Source: Moritella sp. Urea-trap-13 (GTDB lineage: Bacteria; Pseudomonadota; Gammaproteobacteria; Enterobacterales; Moritellaceae). From it: a stretch of DNA of 64,000 nucleotides. The notes beneath the pieces were generated by a model, which was not told where the DNA came from, ran no database searches, and saw nothing but the letters and a program-made list of their open reading frames with translations. The position numbers and the translations under genes were made by a program. Position 1 is the first letter of the stretch. Every line of letters starts with the position of its first letter. Location of the stretch: contig NZ_PJCA01000001.1 of NCBI RefSeq assembly GCF_002836355.1, positions 1 to 64,000 on the forward strand, read 5' to 3'. Of this stretch, positions 8,170 through 17,324 are shown piece by piece.

Positions 8170-8931
8170 ATGCAGGATCAACAAGCCGACCCAGAACAAG
8201 TACCACAATCAAAACTAAAATCAGCATTAAAAGGCGCCGCAGCAGCAATGCCACTCAGTATTGCGGTGATCCCTTGGGGTATCTTGGCCGGCTCTTACGC
8301 CATTGAAGCTGGGTTAGACATGCTCCAAAGCCAAGCAATGTCGGCGATTGTGTTTGCGGGGGCGGCGCAATTGGTTGCTGTCGGTATGATCAAATCAGGG
8401 GTGGGGCTAACCAGTATCCTATTAACGACATTACTCATCACTTCACGGCATTTCTTATACGGCATGGCCATGCGTCAGCAAATGAGTCCCCTGCCCTTAC
8501 GCTGGCGACTGACATTAGGCTTCTTGCTCACCGATGAATTATTTGCCGTATGCAGCGAAACTAAACAGCATAAGTTCGATCGCTGGTTTGCTTTTGGCGG
8601 TGGCTTTAGTTTCTATCTCATTTGGAACATTGCTTCTGCGGTCGGTATTGTCGCTGGTCAGCAGATCCCTAATTTAGATGAACTAGGGTTAGACTTTGCC
8701 ATTGCAGCGACCTTTATAGCGTTAGTCGTGCCAGCCATCAAAACACCCTCGATCCTCGTCAGCGTACTGGTATCACTAGTTATGGCTGTCGTCTGCGAAC
8801 TATTCCATATTCCCGGCGGATTACTTATCGCAGCATTATCAGGCATGAGTGCAGGAGTGCTAACCGCTAAATTCACCAATGAAGCGCATCCGAATAAAAC
8901 CCTATTAACAAGACCGGGAGACGACCTATGA
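8170..8931 (+). CDS. azlC: AzlC-family branched-chain amino-acid exporter, large subunit
   Basis: The 253-residue integral membrane protein belongs to the AzlC family, whose members export branched-chain amino acids together with AzlD. The family hallmark near the N-terminus is clear (AMPLSIAVIPWGILAGS, about residues 26-42), as is the SRHFLYGMAMR block near residue 97. About six to eight membrane segments are predicted. Length is typical. Its last four bases overlap azlD (ATGA), so the two are translationally coupled. An AAGGA sequence precedes the chosen ATG. Confidence 0.92.
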   Translation: MQDQQADPEQVPQSKLKSALKGAAAAMPLSIAVIPWGILAGSYAIEAGLDMLQSQAMSAIVFAGAAQLVAVGMIKSGVGLTSILLTTLLITSRHFLYGMAMRQQMSPLPLRWRLTLGFLLTDELFAVCSETKQHKFDRWFAFGGGFSFYLIWNIASAVGIVAGQQIPNLDELGLDFAIAATFIALVVPAIKTPSILVSVLVSLVMAVVCELFHIPGGLLIAALSGMSAGVLTAKFTNEAHPNKTLLTRPGDDL

Positions 8932-9230
8932 TCTGGCTAACTATCCTATTAATGACGGTCATCATCTTTTTCAGTCGTTATATCTTCATTGAACCTAAAT
9001 TACCCCTACGTCTAAGTGCTGGCATAGTAAAGTTTTTAAGCTACTCTGCACCTGCCGTACTCACCGCTATTTTAGCGCCGATTGTATTTTTACAAGACAA
9101 TACTTTGCACCTAAACCTTGATAACAGTTATTTAATCGGTGCTGTATTTGCGGTATTGTTGATCTTGCTTACCCGCAACACCTTACTCACTGCAGTATTA
9201 AGTATGTTGCTGTTTTTCTTGGTCCATTAA
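8928..9230 (+). CDS. azlD: AzlD-family branched-chain amino-acid exporter, small subunit
   Basis: The 100-residue protein has four hydrophobic segments and matches the AzlD small-subunit type: a short N-terminal helix, the FLSYSAPAVLTAI motif about residues 37-49, and a final helix. It overlaps azlC by four bases and ends 17 bases before a LysR regulator gene, which may be co-transcribed. It probably forms a heteromeric exporter with AzlC in the inner membrane. Confidence 0.9.
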   Translation: MIWLTILLMTVIIFFSRYIFIEPKLPLRLSAGIVKFLSYSAPAVLTAILAPIVFLQDNTLHLNLDNSYLIGAVFAVLLILLTRNTLLTAVLSMLLFFLVH

Positions 9231-9247
9231 CATCTAGGGTAACCGTT

Positions 9248-10087
9248 ATGCATAACTTTGATATGAACCTCATTAAGCCTTTTATTAAGGTTTATGAGTT
9301 TAACTCTTTTACCAAAGCGGCTGATTTTTTAGATGTTTCACAGCCAGCGATTAGTGCCTCAATAAAGCGCTTGGAAGAATATTTAGGTTATCAATTATTC
9401 ATTCGCAGCGGCCGTAATTTAACGACAACAACCAGTGCTCAACAGTTTTACCAACAAGTTGTGGGCGTTATTGATGTAGTCGATAATGCCATCGACACAA
9501 AAAAGCAATTTATCGTCACTGCACCAGAGAGTATTCTTTTACAATTAATCGGCCTGCCTAATATCCAGCTCATTCAATCTGGCGATACTGAAGAAAAAAC
9601 ATTTAACGACTTGCGGATGCGCACGATTGATTTAGCCATTGATAACATCACTCAAAAAGACAGTAACTTTTGTTTTGAGTTAATCCATACAGAACCTTTA
9701 GTATTGATTTGTTGTCAAAATCATCCAGAAATTCAAGGCCAGATAAGCTTAGACCAGTATCGACAAGCAGGTCATGTGGTGATGAGGTTATTACGTCATA
9801 ATATGCATGCGGTAGAATTTTTTAGTAAAACGACAATACTACGAGAGCGAGATGTGAGGGTGCAAGTATCTAGCCCGGCAAATTTAATGCTGGCGGTACA
9901 GGGAACCCCTTACATTGCAGCAATGCCAGCAGGACTCTCTCACATTGCCAAATCTTTAAATTTACAAGTCCTACCATTGCCTTTCGCGATTAGTGATATT
10001 GAATACCACATGATTTATCACAAGCGTTTCATTAAAGACCCTGTACACAAAAAACTGCGAGAAACATTCAAGGACAAACTTATTTAA
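9248..10087 (+). CDS. LysR-family transcriptional regulator
   Basis: The 279-residue protein has the LysR winged helix-turn-helix at residues 15-45 (SFTKAADFLDVSQPAISASI) and a shortened, diverged effector domain. It follows azlD in the same direction with AGGGTAAC as ribosome-binding site, and precedes the alkylsulfatase gene by 130 bases. It could regulate azlCD, the alkylsulfatase gene, or both; sequence does not decide. The effector is unknown. Confidence 0.85.
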   Translation: MHNFDMNLIKPFIKVYEFNSFTKAADFLDVSQPAISASIKRLEEYLGYQLFIRSGRNLTTTTSAQQFYQQVVGVIDVVDNAIDTKKQFIVTAPESILLQLIGLPNIQLIQSGDTEEKTFNDLRMRTIDLAIDNITQKDSNFCFELIHTEPLVLICCQNHPEIQGQISLDQYRQAGHVVMRLLRHNMHAVEFFSKTTILRERDVRVQVSSPANLMLAVQGTPYIAAMPAGLSHIAKSLNLQVLPLPFAISDIEYHMIYHKRFIKDPVHKKLRETFKDKLI

Positions 10088-10217
10088 TATAAACACTGGT
10101 TATAATAAGTATATCCCCCACCCTATTTTTAATTATACCTAGGTCACTTATAGTTCGCTCATCAAAACGAGGCGATGCATACCGTCTTATCTTATTTTTA
10201 ATATGAGTGATGATAAT

Positions 10218-12284
10218 ATGAAAAAAACAACCTTAGCAATTTTAATATCTTCGATATCATTCGGAGCAATGTCAGCTCAGCATCCTCACGAACACCTGAG
10301 CGATATTGGTAACCAAGGTGGTAAAGCTGCAACGAAAGCAACTGTTGAGTATAACAACGAGTTTGCTAAAACACTTAACTACAAAGATGTCCAAGCTTTC
10401 AAAAATAACAACCGTGGTCTAATTGCAGAGTTTGATCAAAAAACTGGCGATATCATTCACAACAGTTTCAACTTCATTGATCCTGATGCTGCAAAAGCAG
10501 ATCAAGCACCAGACTCTGTAAACCCATCTCTATGGCGTCAAGCGGTATTAAACCAAGCAGCTACAGGATTATATGAAGTAGTACCGGGTAAAATCTATCA
10601 GGTACGTGGTACTGACTTAGCTTCAATCTCATTTATTCGCAGTGACAACGGTTGGATTGCATACGACGTACTATTAACACAACAGTCTGCTGCACAGTCA
10701 CTAAAATTCTTCCAAGAGCACGTGCCTGAAGGCGGAAATCTGCCCGTTGTTGCGATGATTTACTCGCACTCACATGCTGATCACTTCGGTGGTTCTCGCG
10801 CAATTAAAGAAGCTTACCCAAACATAAAAGTATATGGTGCCAAAAACATCACTAAAGAAATTGTTGATGAAAATGTACTTGCGGGTAATGCAATGTCTCG
10901 CCGTACGGCATACCAATATGGCGCAACATTAGACCGCCATGAACACGGTATTGTTGATGCAGCGCTCGCAAAAGGCCTATCAACAGGCGAAATAACTTAT
11001 GTTCTACCTGACTACGAACTAAACCATAAAAGTGAATTTGAAACATTAACCATTGATGGTCTAGAAATGATCTTTATGGATGCATCGGGCACTGAAGCAT
11101 CATCTGAAATGGTCACTTATATTCCAAGTATGAAAACACTATGGTCGGCAGAGTTAACTTACCAAGGCATGCATAATTTATACACACTACGTGGTGCAAA
11201 AGTGCGAGATGGTCTACTTTGGTCTAAAAAAATCAATGAAATGCTACATACATGGGGCAATGAAACTGAAGTGTTGTTCTCTGCTCATTCAGCGCCAGTT
11301 TGGGGTAATGAAGAGATCTCAGACTTCTTAAAAATGCAACGTGATGCCTATGGTTTCACCCACAACCAAACGCTTCGCCTAGCCAACAATGGTTATGTAA
11401 TGCAAGATTTAGGTGACAAGATTTATGATGTAATGCCTAAATCGATTCAAAAAGCGTGGTATACCAATGGTTACCACGGTACTTATTCACATAATGCTCG
11501 TGCCGTTTATAATATGTATCTAGGCTACTTTGATATGAACCCTGCAAACCTTAATCCGTTGCCTGTTACACCGCAAGCAGAAAAGTTTGTTGACTACATG
11601 GGCGGCAGTGAAATTATTGTCAAAAAAGCTCAGGCTGACTTTGATAAAGGCGAATACCGTTTTGTCGCCACCGTATTAAATAAGGTAGTTCAAGTTGAAC
11701 CAAAAAACCAAGATGCACGTAAGCTATTAGCCGATACCTACGAGCAACTTGGTTACCAATCTGAGGGTGCTGGTTGGAGAAATATCTACTTAACAGGTGC
11801 TCAAGAATTGCGTATCGGCACTAAACCTGGCGCACCTAAAACTGCATCACCTGATGTACTTGCTAACATGACAATTGAAAATCTATTTGATTACATGGCA
11901 GTACGTGTTGATTCATTAAAAGCACAAAATACCCCATTCACACTGAATGTTGTGTTGCCGGATTCAAAAGAAACGTTTTTTGTCGAGATGTCTAACGGCA
12001 ACATGAGCAACATCAAGGTAGATAAAGCCTTAGAAGCAGATGCTACACTTTACGTTAACCGTACTGATGTGACGAAACTGGTATTAAAACAAACGACACT
12101 AAAAGCCTTATTCGAATCAAAAGCCGCCGGACTTAAAGGTGACAAAGAAGTATTAAACAAACTCATGGCATCTTTAGTTGTATTTGATGAAGAATTTGAA
12201 ATTGTACCGCGCCCAGCCAAAGGCGAAGAAGTCGATGCGCAGTTATATGAAAAAACTGACGACCATACAGGCCATAAACATTAA
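10218..12284 (+). CDS. Alkyl sulfatase-type metallo-beta-lactamase-fold hydrolase
   Basis: This 688-residue secreted protein has a Sec signal peptide (residues 1-20, MKKTTLAILISSISFGAMSA). The metallo-beta-lactamase metal motif SHSHADHFGG is near residue 185. Downstream come EASSEM and SAHSAPVWG metal-site segments near 293 and 353, an alkylsulfatase dimerisation domain at about 375-510, and a C-terminal SCP2-like domain. This is the domain order of SdsA1 and YjcS, zinc enzymes that hydrolyse primary alkyl sulfates. An ATG five codons upstream lacks a ribosome-binding site and would spoil the signal peptide. The coding end runs into a hexanucleotide repeat whose first units encode the last residue and stop. 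Confidence 0.9.
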   Translation: MKKTTLAILISSISFGAMSAQHPHEHLSDIGNQGGKAATKATVEYNNEFAKTLNYKDVQAFKNNNRGLIAEFDQKTGDIIHNSFNFIDPDAAKADQAPDSVNPSLWRQAVLNQAATGLYEVVPGKIYQVRGTDLASISFIRSDNGWIAYDVLLTQQSAAQSLKFFQEHVPEGGNLPVVAMIYSHSHADHFGGSRAIKEAYPNIKVYGAKNITKEIVDENVLAGNAMSRRTAYQYGATLDRHEHGIVDAALAKGLSTGEITYVLPDYELNHKSEFETLTIDGLEMIFMDASGTEASSEMVTYIPSMKTLWSAELTYQGMHNLYTLRGAKVRDGLLWSKKINEMLHTWGNETEVLFSAHSAPVWGNEEISDFLKMQRDAYGFTHNQTLRLANNGYVMQDLGDKIYDVMPKSIQKAWYTNGYHGTYSHNARAVYNMYLGYFDMNPANLNPLPVTPQAEKFVDYMGGSEIIVKKAQADFDKGEYRFVATVLNKVVQVEPKNQDARKLLADTYEQLGYQSEGAGWRNIYLTGAQELRIGTKPGAPKTASPDVLANMTIENLFDYMAVRVDSLKAQNTPFTLNVVLPDSKETFFVEMSNGNMSNIKVDKALEADATLYVNRTDVTKLVLKQTTLKALFESKAAGLKGDKEVLNKLMASLVVFDEEFEIVPRPAKGEEVDAQLYEKTDDHTGHKH

Positions 12285-12326
12285 CATTAACATTAACATT
12301 AACATTAACATTAACATTAACATTAA
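12279..12326 (+). repeat. Hexanucleotide repeat (CATTAA) x 8
   Basis: Eight uninterrupted CATTAA units begin with the last histidine codon and stop of the alkylsulfatase gene and run into the 3' untranslated region. Because the unit is six bases and carries the stop, changes in copy number do not alter the protein. Confidence 0.95.
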
Positions 12327-12374
12327 CAACGTTTATTAGCGTCACTACTAACACCACGATTAACTTCACTATTC

Positions 12375-12398
12375 AAGCCAGCTTATGCTGGCTTTTTT
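12375..12398 (+). terminator. Terminator of the alkylsulfatase gene
   Basis: An 8-bp stem (12375-12382 with 12387-12394), TTAT loop and T run follow the repeat. Confidence 0.9.
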
Positions 12399-12867
12399 AG
12401 CTTCTAAACTTATTCCTTATTTAAGCATTAAAATATTAAAGTCAGGCTTGGATTAGATCCAGCATTAGGGATATACGAAACATTAATCGGCGTTAGTTTC
12501 ATTAATTATGCTGAAACCACACATAAAGAGTAAGTTTAAATAGACAAACGAAACAAACGAAACTAAAATGCAACCACTTCGAAACTTTCATTGTGTAAAA
12601 TACGATTTTAAGTACCTAAAGATACTTAATAAAGTAGATAAACTTCAATCAGCCGCTATATTTAATGAAACGTAACCAATACCTTTCATTAAAGTTACGT
12701 TTAAAATTGGAATATACAATAATCATTTAATAAAAAAGTTTCGCTCTCGAAATCATTAAAACAAGTTGTATAAGGACGCACGTCTTCACGGACCGATAGA
12801 CAGTACTATCACGTGGTTATTACTTGTTTACAAAATATTATACAATTTATAAAGCTAGGAGAAGACC
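12399..12867. promoter_or_regulatory. glmS upstream region with repeated GAAAC motifs
   Basis: This gap carries many GAAAC or GTTTC words. They include a tandem ACAAACGAA direct repeat (12544-12561) and an inverted repeat AAACGTAAC/GTTACGTTT (12668-12676, 12694-12702). DeoR-type sugar regulators bind GTTTCGTTT-like repeats, and some gammaproteobacteria control glmS with such a protein, so this may be its operator region. No coding frame is visible. AGGAGAAG precedes the glmS start as ribosome-binding site. Confidence 0.4.
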
Positions 12868-14700
12868 ATGTGTGGGATTGTTGGTGCTGTAGCACAAAGA
12901 GATATCGCTGAAATTTTAGTTGAAGGTTTACGTCGTTTAGAATACCGCGGGTATGATTCTGCTGGTGTTGCAATTGTTGATCAAGATAACAACCTGCAAC
13001 GTATTCGTAGCTTAGGTAAAGTAAAAGAGCTAGCAGCAGCGGTTGATATTGAACAACCTATTGGCGGTACGGGTATTGCCCATACACGTTGGGCAACACA
13101 TGGTGTACCTTCGCAAGAAAATGCCCACCCACATGTATCTGGTGACATCGCCGTTGTACATAACGGTATTATCGAAAACCATGAATCACTACGTAAATTA
13201 TTACAACAACGTGGTTACGTTTTCCAATCGCAAACAGACACAGAAGTCATTGCTCACTTAGTTGAATGGGAACTACGTTCAACGGATAGCCTACTGGATG
13301 CAGTACAAAAAACCGCAGCACAGTTAGATGGCGCTTACGGTACTGTGGTACTTAACCGTTTAGAACCAGGTAAATTAATTGTTGCGCGTTCAGGTAGCCC
13401 TATTGTGATAGGTTTGGGTGTAGGTGAAAACTTCCTAGCATCAGATCAACTGGCATTACTTAGCGTAACACGTCGCTTCATGTATCTTGAAGAAGGCGAT
13501 GTCGCGGAAGTAACTCGTCGCGATGTAAACGTATTTGATATTAACGGTGACGCGGTAACACGTGAAGTAGTTGAATCAAACGCTGAACATGACGCTGCCG
13601 ATAAAGGTAAATTCCGTCACTACATGCAAAAAGAAATCTTTGAGCAGCCTGTTGCATTAACCAATACCATGGAAGGTCGTCTTTCAGCTAACAGTGTGAT
13701 CACCCAAAGTATTGGTGTTAACGCCGCAGAGATCTTACCTAAAGTTGAACACGTGCAAATTATCGCTTGTGGTACTTCTTACAATGCTGGTATGACTGCC
13801 CGCTATTGGTTTGAATCATTAGCTGGCGTAAGTTGCGATGTCGAAATTGCATCTGAATTCCGCTATCGTAAATTTGTAACGCGCCCGAACAGCCTACTTA
13901 TCACCTTGTCACAATCAGGTGAAACAGCAGATACCTTAGCAGCATTACGTCTTGCTAAAGAAAAAGGCTACATGGCTGCAATGACTATTTGTAACGTGGC
14001 TGGTTCTTCGTTAGTACGTGAGTCTGACTTTGCATTCATGACCCGTGCTGGTACTGAAATTGGCGTTGCTTCAACGAAAGCATTCACTACCCAACTTTCT
14101 GCTTTATTAATGCTAGTGACTGCATTAGGTAAAGAGAAAAAGGTAATTAACGCCGAAAAAGAAGCTGAGATTGTGACTGCACTGCACGCTTTGCCTGCAC
14201 AAATCGAAACGTCATTATCATTTGATAAAGAAATCGAAGCGCTGGCAACAGATTTTGCCGATAAGCACCACACATTATTCTTAGGTCGCGGTGAGTTCTA
14301 CCCAATCGCAATGGAAGCAGCGCTTAAACTAAAAGAGATCTCTTATATTCACGCAGAAGCATACGCAGCTGGTGAATTGAAACACGGTCCGTTAGCGTTA
14401 GTAGATGCAGACATGCCGGTTGTGGTTATTGCACCGACGAATGAACTGTTAGAAAAGCTGAAATCGAATATTGAAGAAGTACGTGCTCGTGGCGGCCTAC
14501 TGTATGTATTCGCTGATGCAGACGCTGGTTTTGTAGAATCAGAAGGCATGAAAATCATCACTATGCCGCATGTAAGTGAAATTACTGCACCGATCTTCTA
14601 TACCTTACCAATGCAGTTGCTTTCGTACCATGTAGCGCTGATTAAAGGCACAGACGTGGATCAACCAAGAAATCTTGCCAAGGCTGTTACGGTAGAATAG
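12868..14700 (+). CDS. glmS: Glutamine-fructose-6-phosphate aminotransferase (isomerising)
   Basis: The 610-residue enzyme makes glucosamine 6-phosphate from fructose 6-phosphate and glutamine, the first step toward UDP-GlcNAc for peptidoglycan and LPS. It begins MCGIVGA, where Cys2 becomes the N-terminal nucleophile of the glutaminase domain (to about residue 220). Two SIS sugar-isomerase domains follow (about 285-420 and 455-600), with ACGTSYNAG and SQSGETADT visible. It ends in the typical NLAKAVTVE. Length is standard. It is a single gene here, without glmU next to it in the window. Confidence 0.98.
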   Translation: MCGIVGAVAQRDIAEILVEGLRRLEYRGYDSAGVAIVDQDNNLQRIRSLGKVKELAAAVDIEQPIGGTGIAHTRWATHGVPSQENAHPHVSGDIAVVHNGIIENHESLRKLLQQRGYVFQSQTDTEVIAHLVEWELRSTDSLLDAVQKTAAQLDGAYGTVVLNRLEPGKLIVARSGSPIVIGLGVGENFLASDQLALLSVTRRFMYLEEGDVAEVTRRDVNVFDINGDAVTREVVESNAEHDAADKGKFRHYMQKEIFEQPVALTNTMEGRLSANSVITQSIGVNAAEILPKVEHVQIIACGTSYNAGMTARYWFESLAGVSCDVEIASEFRYRKFVTRPNSLLITLSQSGETADTLAALRLAKEKGYMAAMTICNVAGSSLVRESDFAFMTRAGTEIGVASTKAFTTQLSALLMLVTALGKEKKVINAEKEAEIVTALHALPAQIETSLSFDKEIEALATDFADKHHTLFLGRGEFYPIAMEAALKLKEISYIHAEAYAAGELKHGPLALVDADMPVVVIAPTNELLEKLKSNIEEVRARGGLLYVFADADAGFVESEGMKIITMPHVSEITAPIFYTLPMQLLSYHVALIKGTDVDQPRNLAKAVTVE

Positions 14701-14751
14701 TCATTAATTATCGCGACTAAAGAAATAGCCGAGTAACAACGCCCTATACAT

Positions 14752-14806
14752 AGCCTGTTTGTATTATTCTCAATAATTGAGTAAATATAAATGGGCTTTT
14801 TTATGT
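14752..14806 (+). terminator. Probable glmS terminator
   Basis: AGCCTGTTTGTATT can pair with AATATAAATGGGCT through Watson-Crick and G-U pairs, and TTTTTT follows. The loop is fairly long, so this is moderately confident. Confidence 0.5.
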
Positions 14807-15324
14807 CTAAAAAGAACCTTGTTCCCAAATCGATTGAATCGTCAGTTTGTTGTTAAATGATTTTCAGTTTAATTTACTGTGATCATTGCATTATTCATTC
14901 ATTCATTCATTCATTAACAACAATGGGGATTATAACTAAATTAGCCATCAAAATTTATTGAATTGTTATTTTTTAGTTTGAAAACAGTGATTTCCTCAAA
15001 ATAATTGCTGTTATTTTCTATTTATTAGATTTTTGTAAAATTATACAATCCATCGCCTTTTACATGCTTTTCGATAGTTAAGCACGCTCTATCTTCAGGC
15101 GTTAATCATCTGTGCTCCTACGTAATCAACACCCAGCATAATCATCTACACCTAAGCGCCTTGGTACAGTTTTCTAGCATTGCCTAACGAATTTTTAATA
15201 GGTAATCTCACTGAATTGCTTGTTGAATATCTTTCGTTTAAGCACGTAGATTGAAAATATAATAGATAATGATACTAAATAGAGTTCATTTATCAGGGTG
15301 AAGTTTTACAAAGGAGTGTTTTTT
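14807..15324. other. AT-rich gap between glmS and the amino-acid transporter
   Basis: No coding frame or RNA gene is recognised in this 520-base stretch. It contains an ATTC tetranucleotide repeat (14893-14915) and, at the end, the AAGGAG ribosome-binding site of the transporter gene (15310-15315). A long leader is possible, but I cannot assign a riboswitch class. Confidence 0.4.
14893..14915. repeat. Tetranucleotide repeat (ATTC) x 5.75
   Basis: Five full ATTC units plus ATT lie in noncoding DNA about 430 bases before the transporter start. Confidence 0.9.
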
Positions 15325-16791
15325 ATGAAGCGTGAACAATGGGGATCTCGCAGCGGCTTTATTCTTGCCGCAGTAGGTTCCGCTATCGGATTAGGTAATA
15401 TTTGGCGTTTTCCATACATGGCGTATGAAAATGGTGGCGGGGCTTTTTTCATTCCTTATTTATTTGCGATGTTAACCGCGGGTATTCCATTTATGATCAT
15501 GGAATTTGGTATGGGTCATAAATACCGGGGTTCTGCTCCGCGCACATTTGCAAAAATAAATAAAAAATATGAATGGTTGGGCTGGTTTCAGGTTCTGATC
15601 GCCGCGGTTATTGCGGTGTATTATGTAGCAGTGATTGGCTGGGCCATCTCTTACTTTAGTATGTCGTTCTCACAATCTTGGGGACAGGATACCAATGCTT
15701 ATTTCTTTAAAGAATATTTACAGCTAGGTGAGAATTCGCCGAGCAAATTGGGCAGTATTCAGTGGCATATAGCGGTCCCAATGATGATTGCTTGGGGCAT
15801 TACGTTTGCGGCTATTTTTGGTGGTGTTAAAAGCGGTATTGAGCGTGCAAGTAAGATCATGATGCCATTATTATTTATTATGGTTGTTGGGCTAATTTGT
15901 CGCATGGTATTTTTACCGGGGGCGTTAGATGGTCTTAACTATTTGTTCCAACCTGATTTCAGCAAAATATCCGATCCCAAAGTATGGTCTGCAGCGTATG
16001 GCCAGATCTTCTTCACCTTGAGTGTGGGTTTTGCCATTATGTTGGCATATTCAAGCTATTTACCTGAAAAATCCGATGTCAATAATAATGCCGTCATGAC
16101 CGTATTGATTAACTGTGGTTTCTCGATCGTGGCTGGTATCCTTATTTTCTCTATTCTGGGTAATATGGCGCAAGAACAAGGTAAACCAATCACAGAAGTC
16201 GTGACTGCGGGTGTTGGTTTAGCATTTGTAACGATTCCTGCCGCGATTAACTTATTACCGGCACCGTACATTCTAGGTCCGCTATTTTTCTTAGCACTCG
16301 TTGTCGCAGGTTTAAGTTCACACATTTCAATTATTGAAGCGGTGACATCTGCGTTTATTGATAAATTAAATTGGTCACGTAAAAAAGCGGCCACGGTGGT
16401 TTGTGGTATTGGCTTTGTCGTGTCAATGGCTTTTGCGACCAACGGTGGTTTACTATTACTCGATCTAGTTGATTACTTCATTAATAATATTGCCTTGTTA
16501 AGCAGCTGCCTAGCTGAATTAATCATTATGGGCTGGTTGGTTAAACTTGCTGATATTCGTAAATATGTTAATGAAATATCTGAGTTCACTATCGGTAAAT
16601 GGTTTGAGGTATGTTTACGCTTTATCAGTCCAATATTCTTAGTAGTGATTTTGGGCACTAACGTTATTAATACGATTAAAGATGGTTACGGCGGTTATGC
16701 GCAATCGGATTTATTGCTATTAGGTTGGGGACTGCTGGCGGCTATGCTAGTGGTGAGCATCATTGTAAATCGATCAAGTAAAGAGGTGTAA
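15325..16791 (+). CDS. Sodium-dependent amino-acid transporter (NSS/SNF family)
   Basis: The 488-residue membrane protein has about twelve membrane segments and the LeuT-fold signature at its N-terminus (GLGNIWRFPYMAYENGGGA, residues about 25-43), which builds the sodium and amino-acid sites. This family imports amino acids with sodium. The ATG at 15325 is preceded by AAGGAG at good spacing; an upstream GTG at 15298 adds nine unlikely residues. Immediately after its stop lies a 30-codon gene that looks like a MetS-type small subunit, so methionine or alanine is a plausible substrate by analogy with MetPS. That substrate call is inference. Confidence 0.93.
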   Translation: MKREQWGSRSGFILAAVGSAIGLGNIWRFPYMAYENGGGAFFIPYLFAMLTAGIPFMIMEFGMGHKYRGSAPRTFAKINKKYEWLGWFQVLIAAVIAVYYVAVIGWAISYFSMSFSQSWGQDTNAYFFKEYLQLGENSPSKLGSIQWHIAVPMMIAWGITFAAIFGGVKSGIERASKIMMPLLFIMVVGLICRMVFLPGALDGLNYLFQPDFSKISDPKVWSAAYGQIFFTLSVGFAIMLAYSSYLPEKSDVNNNAVMTVLINCGFSIVAGILIFSILGNMAQEQGKPITEVVTAGVGLAFVTIPAAINLLPAPYILGPLFFLALVVAGLSSHISIIEAVTSAFIDKLNWSRKKAATVVCGIGFVVSMAFATNGGLLLLDLVDYFINNIALLSSCLAELIIMGWLVKLADIRKYVNEISEFTIGKWFEVCLRFISPIFLVVILGTNVINTIKDGYGGYAQSDLLLLGWGLLAAMLVVSIIVNRSSKEV

Positions 16792-16792
16792 C

Positions 16793-16885
16793 ATGACATT
16801 AGGTGCAATTATTATGATGGCACTTGGTTTAGGCATTACTTGGGGTGGCGCAATTTTGTGTATCCGCAAAGCGATGAATAGCTAA
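16793..16885 (+). CDS. MetS-like small subunit of the NSS transporter (30 aa)
   Basis: This tiny gene starts one base after the transporter stop, with AGAGG as ribosome-binding site, and encodes 30 residues. It is one hydrophobic helix (MTLGAIIMMALGLGITWGG and onward) ending in a short basic tail (CIRKAMNS). That is the pattern of MetS-type small subunits, which are needed by some NSS transporters such as the Corynebacterium methionine importer. It is followed by a strong terminator, which supports a two-gene operon. Confidence 0.82.
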   Translation: MTLGAIIMMALGLGITWGGAILCIRKAMNS

Positions 16886-16910
16886 GTATTTAATATTATT
16901 TTATTGTTTA

Positions 16911-16939
16911 AAGCAGACCAGTTAACGGTCTGCTTTTTT
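16911..16939 (+). terminator. Terminator of the NSS transporter operon
   Basis: A 9-bp perfect stem (16911-16919 with 16927-16935), 7-nt loop and T run follow the small subunit by 25 bases. Confidence 0.92.
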
Positions 16940-17324
16940 ATTGCTTAGCAAACCCAGAATCAATCTCCCCACCCGATTAAAATATATTTCATATTAACCT
17001 CAGACCTCATTAGGCATTAAAAACCGACGAGTAAGGCTCGCATGCTTTTCATTGATAACCGCTCATGGCTTAATATACACCGCAACATGTTACCTATAGT
17101 TAAAACCAATCGAAATATCATTACCGATAGATTAAGCATAGCTTTTACCTATCAAAATAAAAGATTCAATCGATTAGACCAATACTGTGATATTTTGCAT
17201 AATAGCTACATCAAGACGAGGCAGACACAACGTCTTAACCGAATACTTTTTATAAAGAACAATTTATATCAAACACTTTAAATAAAAAAGTAGCTTAATT
17301 AAGAGCTACATTAAGGAAAATATT
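16940..17324. other. Upstream region of the peroxiredoxin gene
   Basis: A 79-codon open frame (17042-17281) exists here, but its composition looks noncoding and it has no ribosome-binding site. I read the gap as regulatory. It contains an OxyR-like half element at 17138-17152, and TTAAGGAAAATATT directly before the peroxiredoxin start. Confidence 0.45.
17127..17152. promoter_or_regulatory. Candidate OxyR-type binding element
   Basis: ATAGCTTTTACCTAT (17138-17152) exactly fits one OxyR half, ATAG-n-T-nnn-A-n-CTAT, and another ATAG lies seven bases upstream (17127-17130). The other half is poor. Position ahead of a peroxide-reducing enzyme supports the reading. Confidence 0.4.

Noticed and set aside
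12474-12702. CRISPR-like array from repeated GAAAC words
   Set aside because: The words are short, irregularly spaced and in both orientations, with no repeat-spacer periodicity and no cas genes.
12399-12867. glmS ribozyme or riboswitch
   Set aside because: The glmS ribozyme is a Gram-positive feature, and none of its conserved core was recognised here.
17042-17281. 79-codon open frame before the peroxiredoxin gene
   Set aside because: No ribosome-binding site, noncoding-like composition, and it overlaps the candidate OxyR element; more likely leader DNA.
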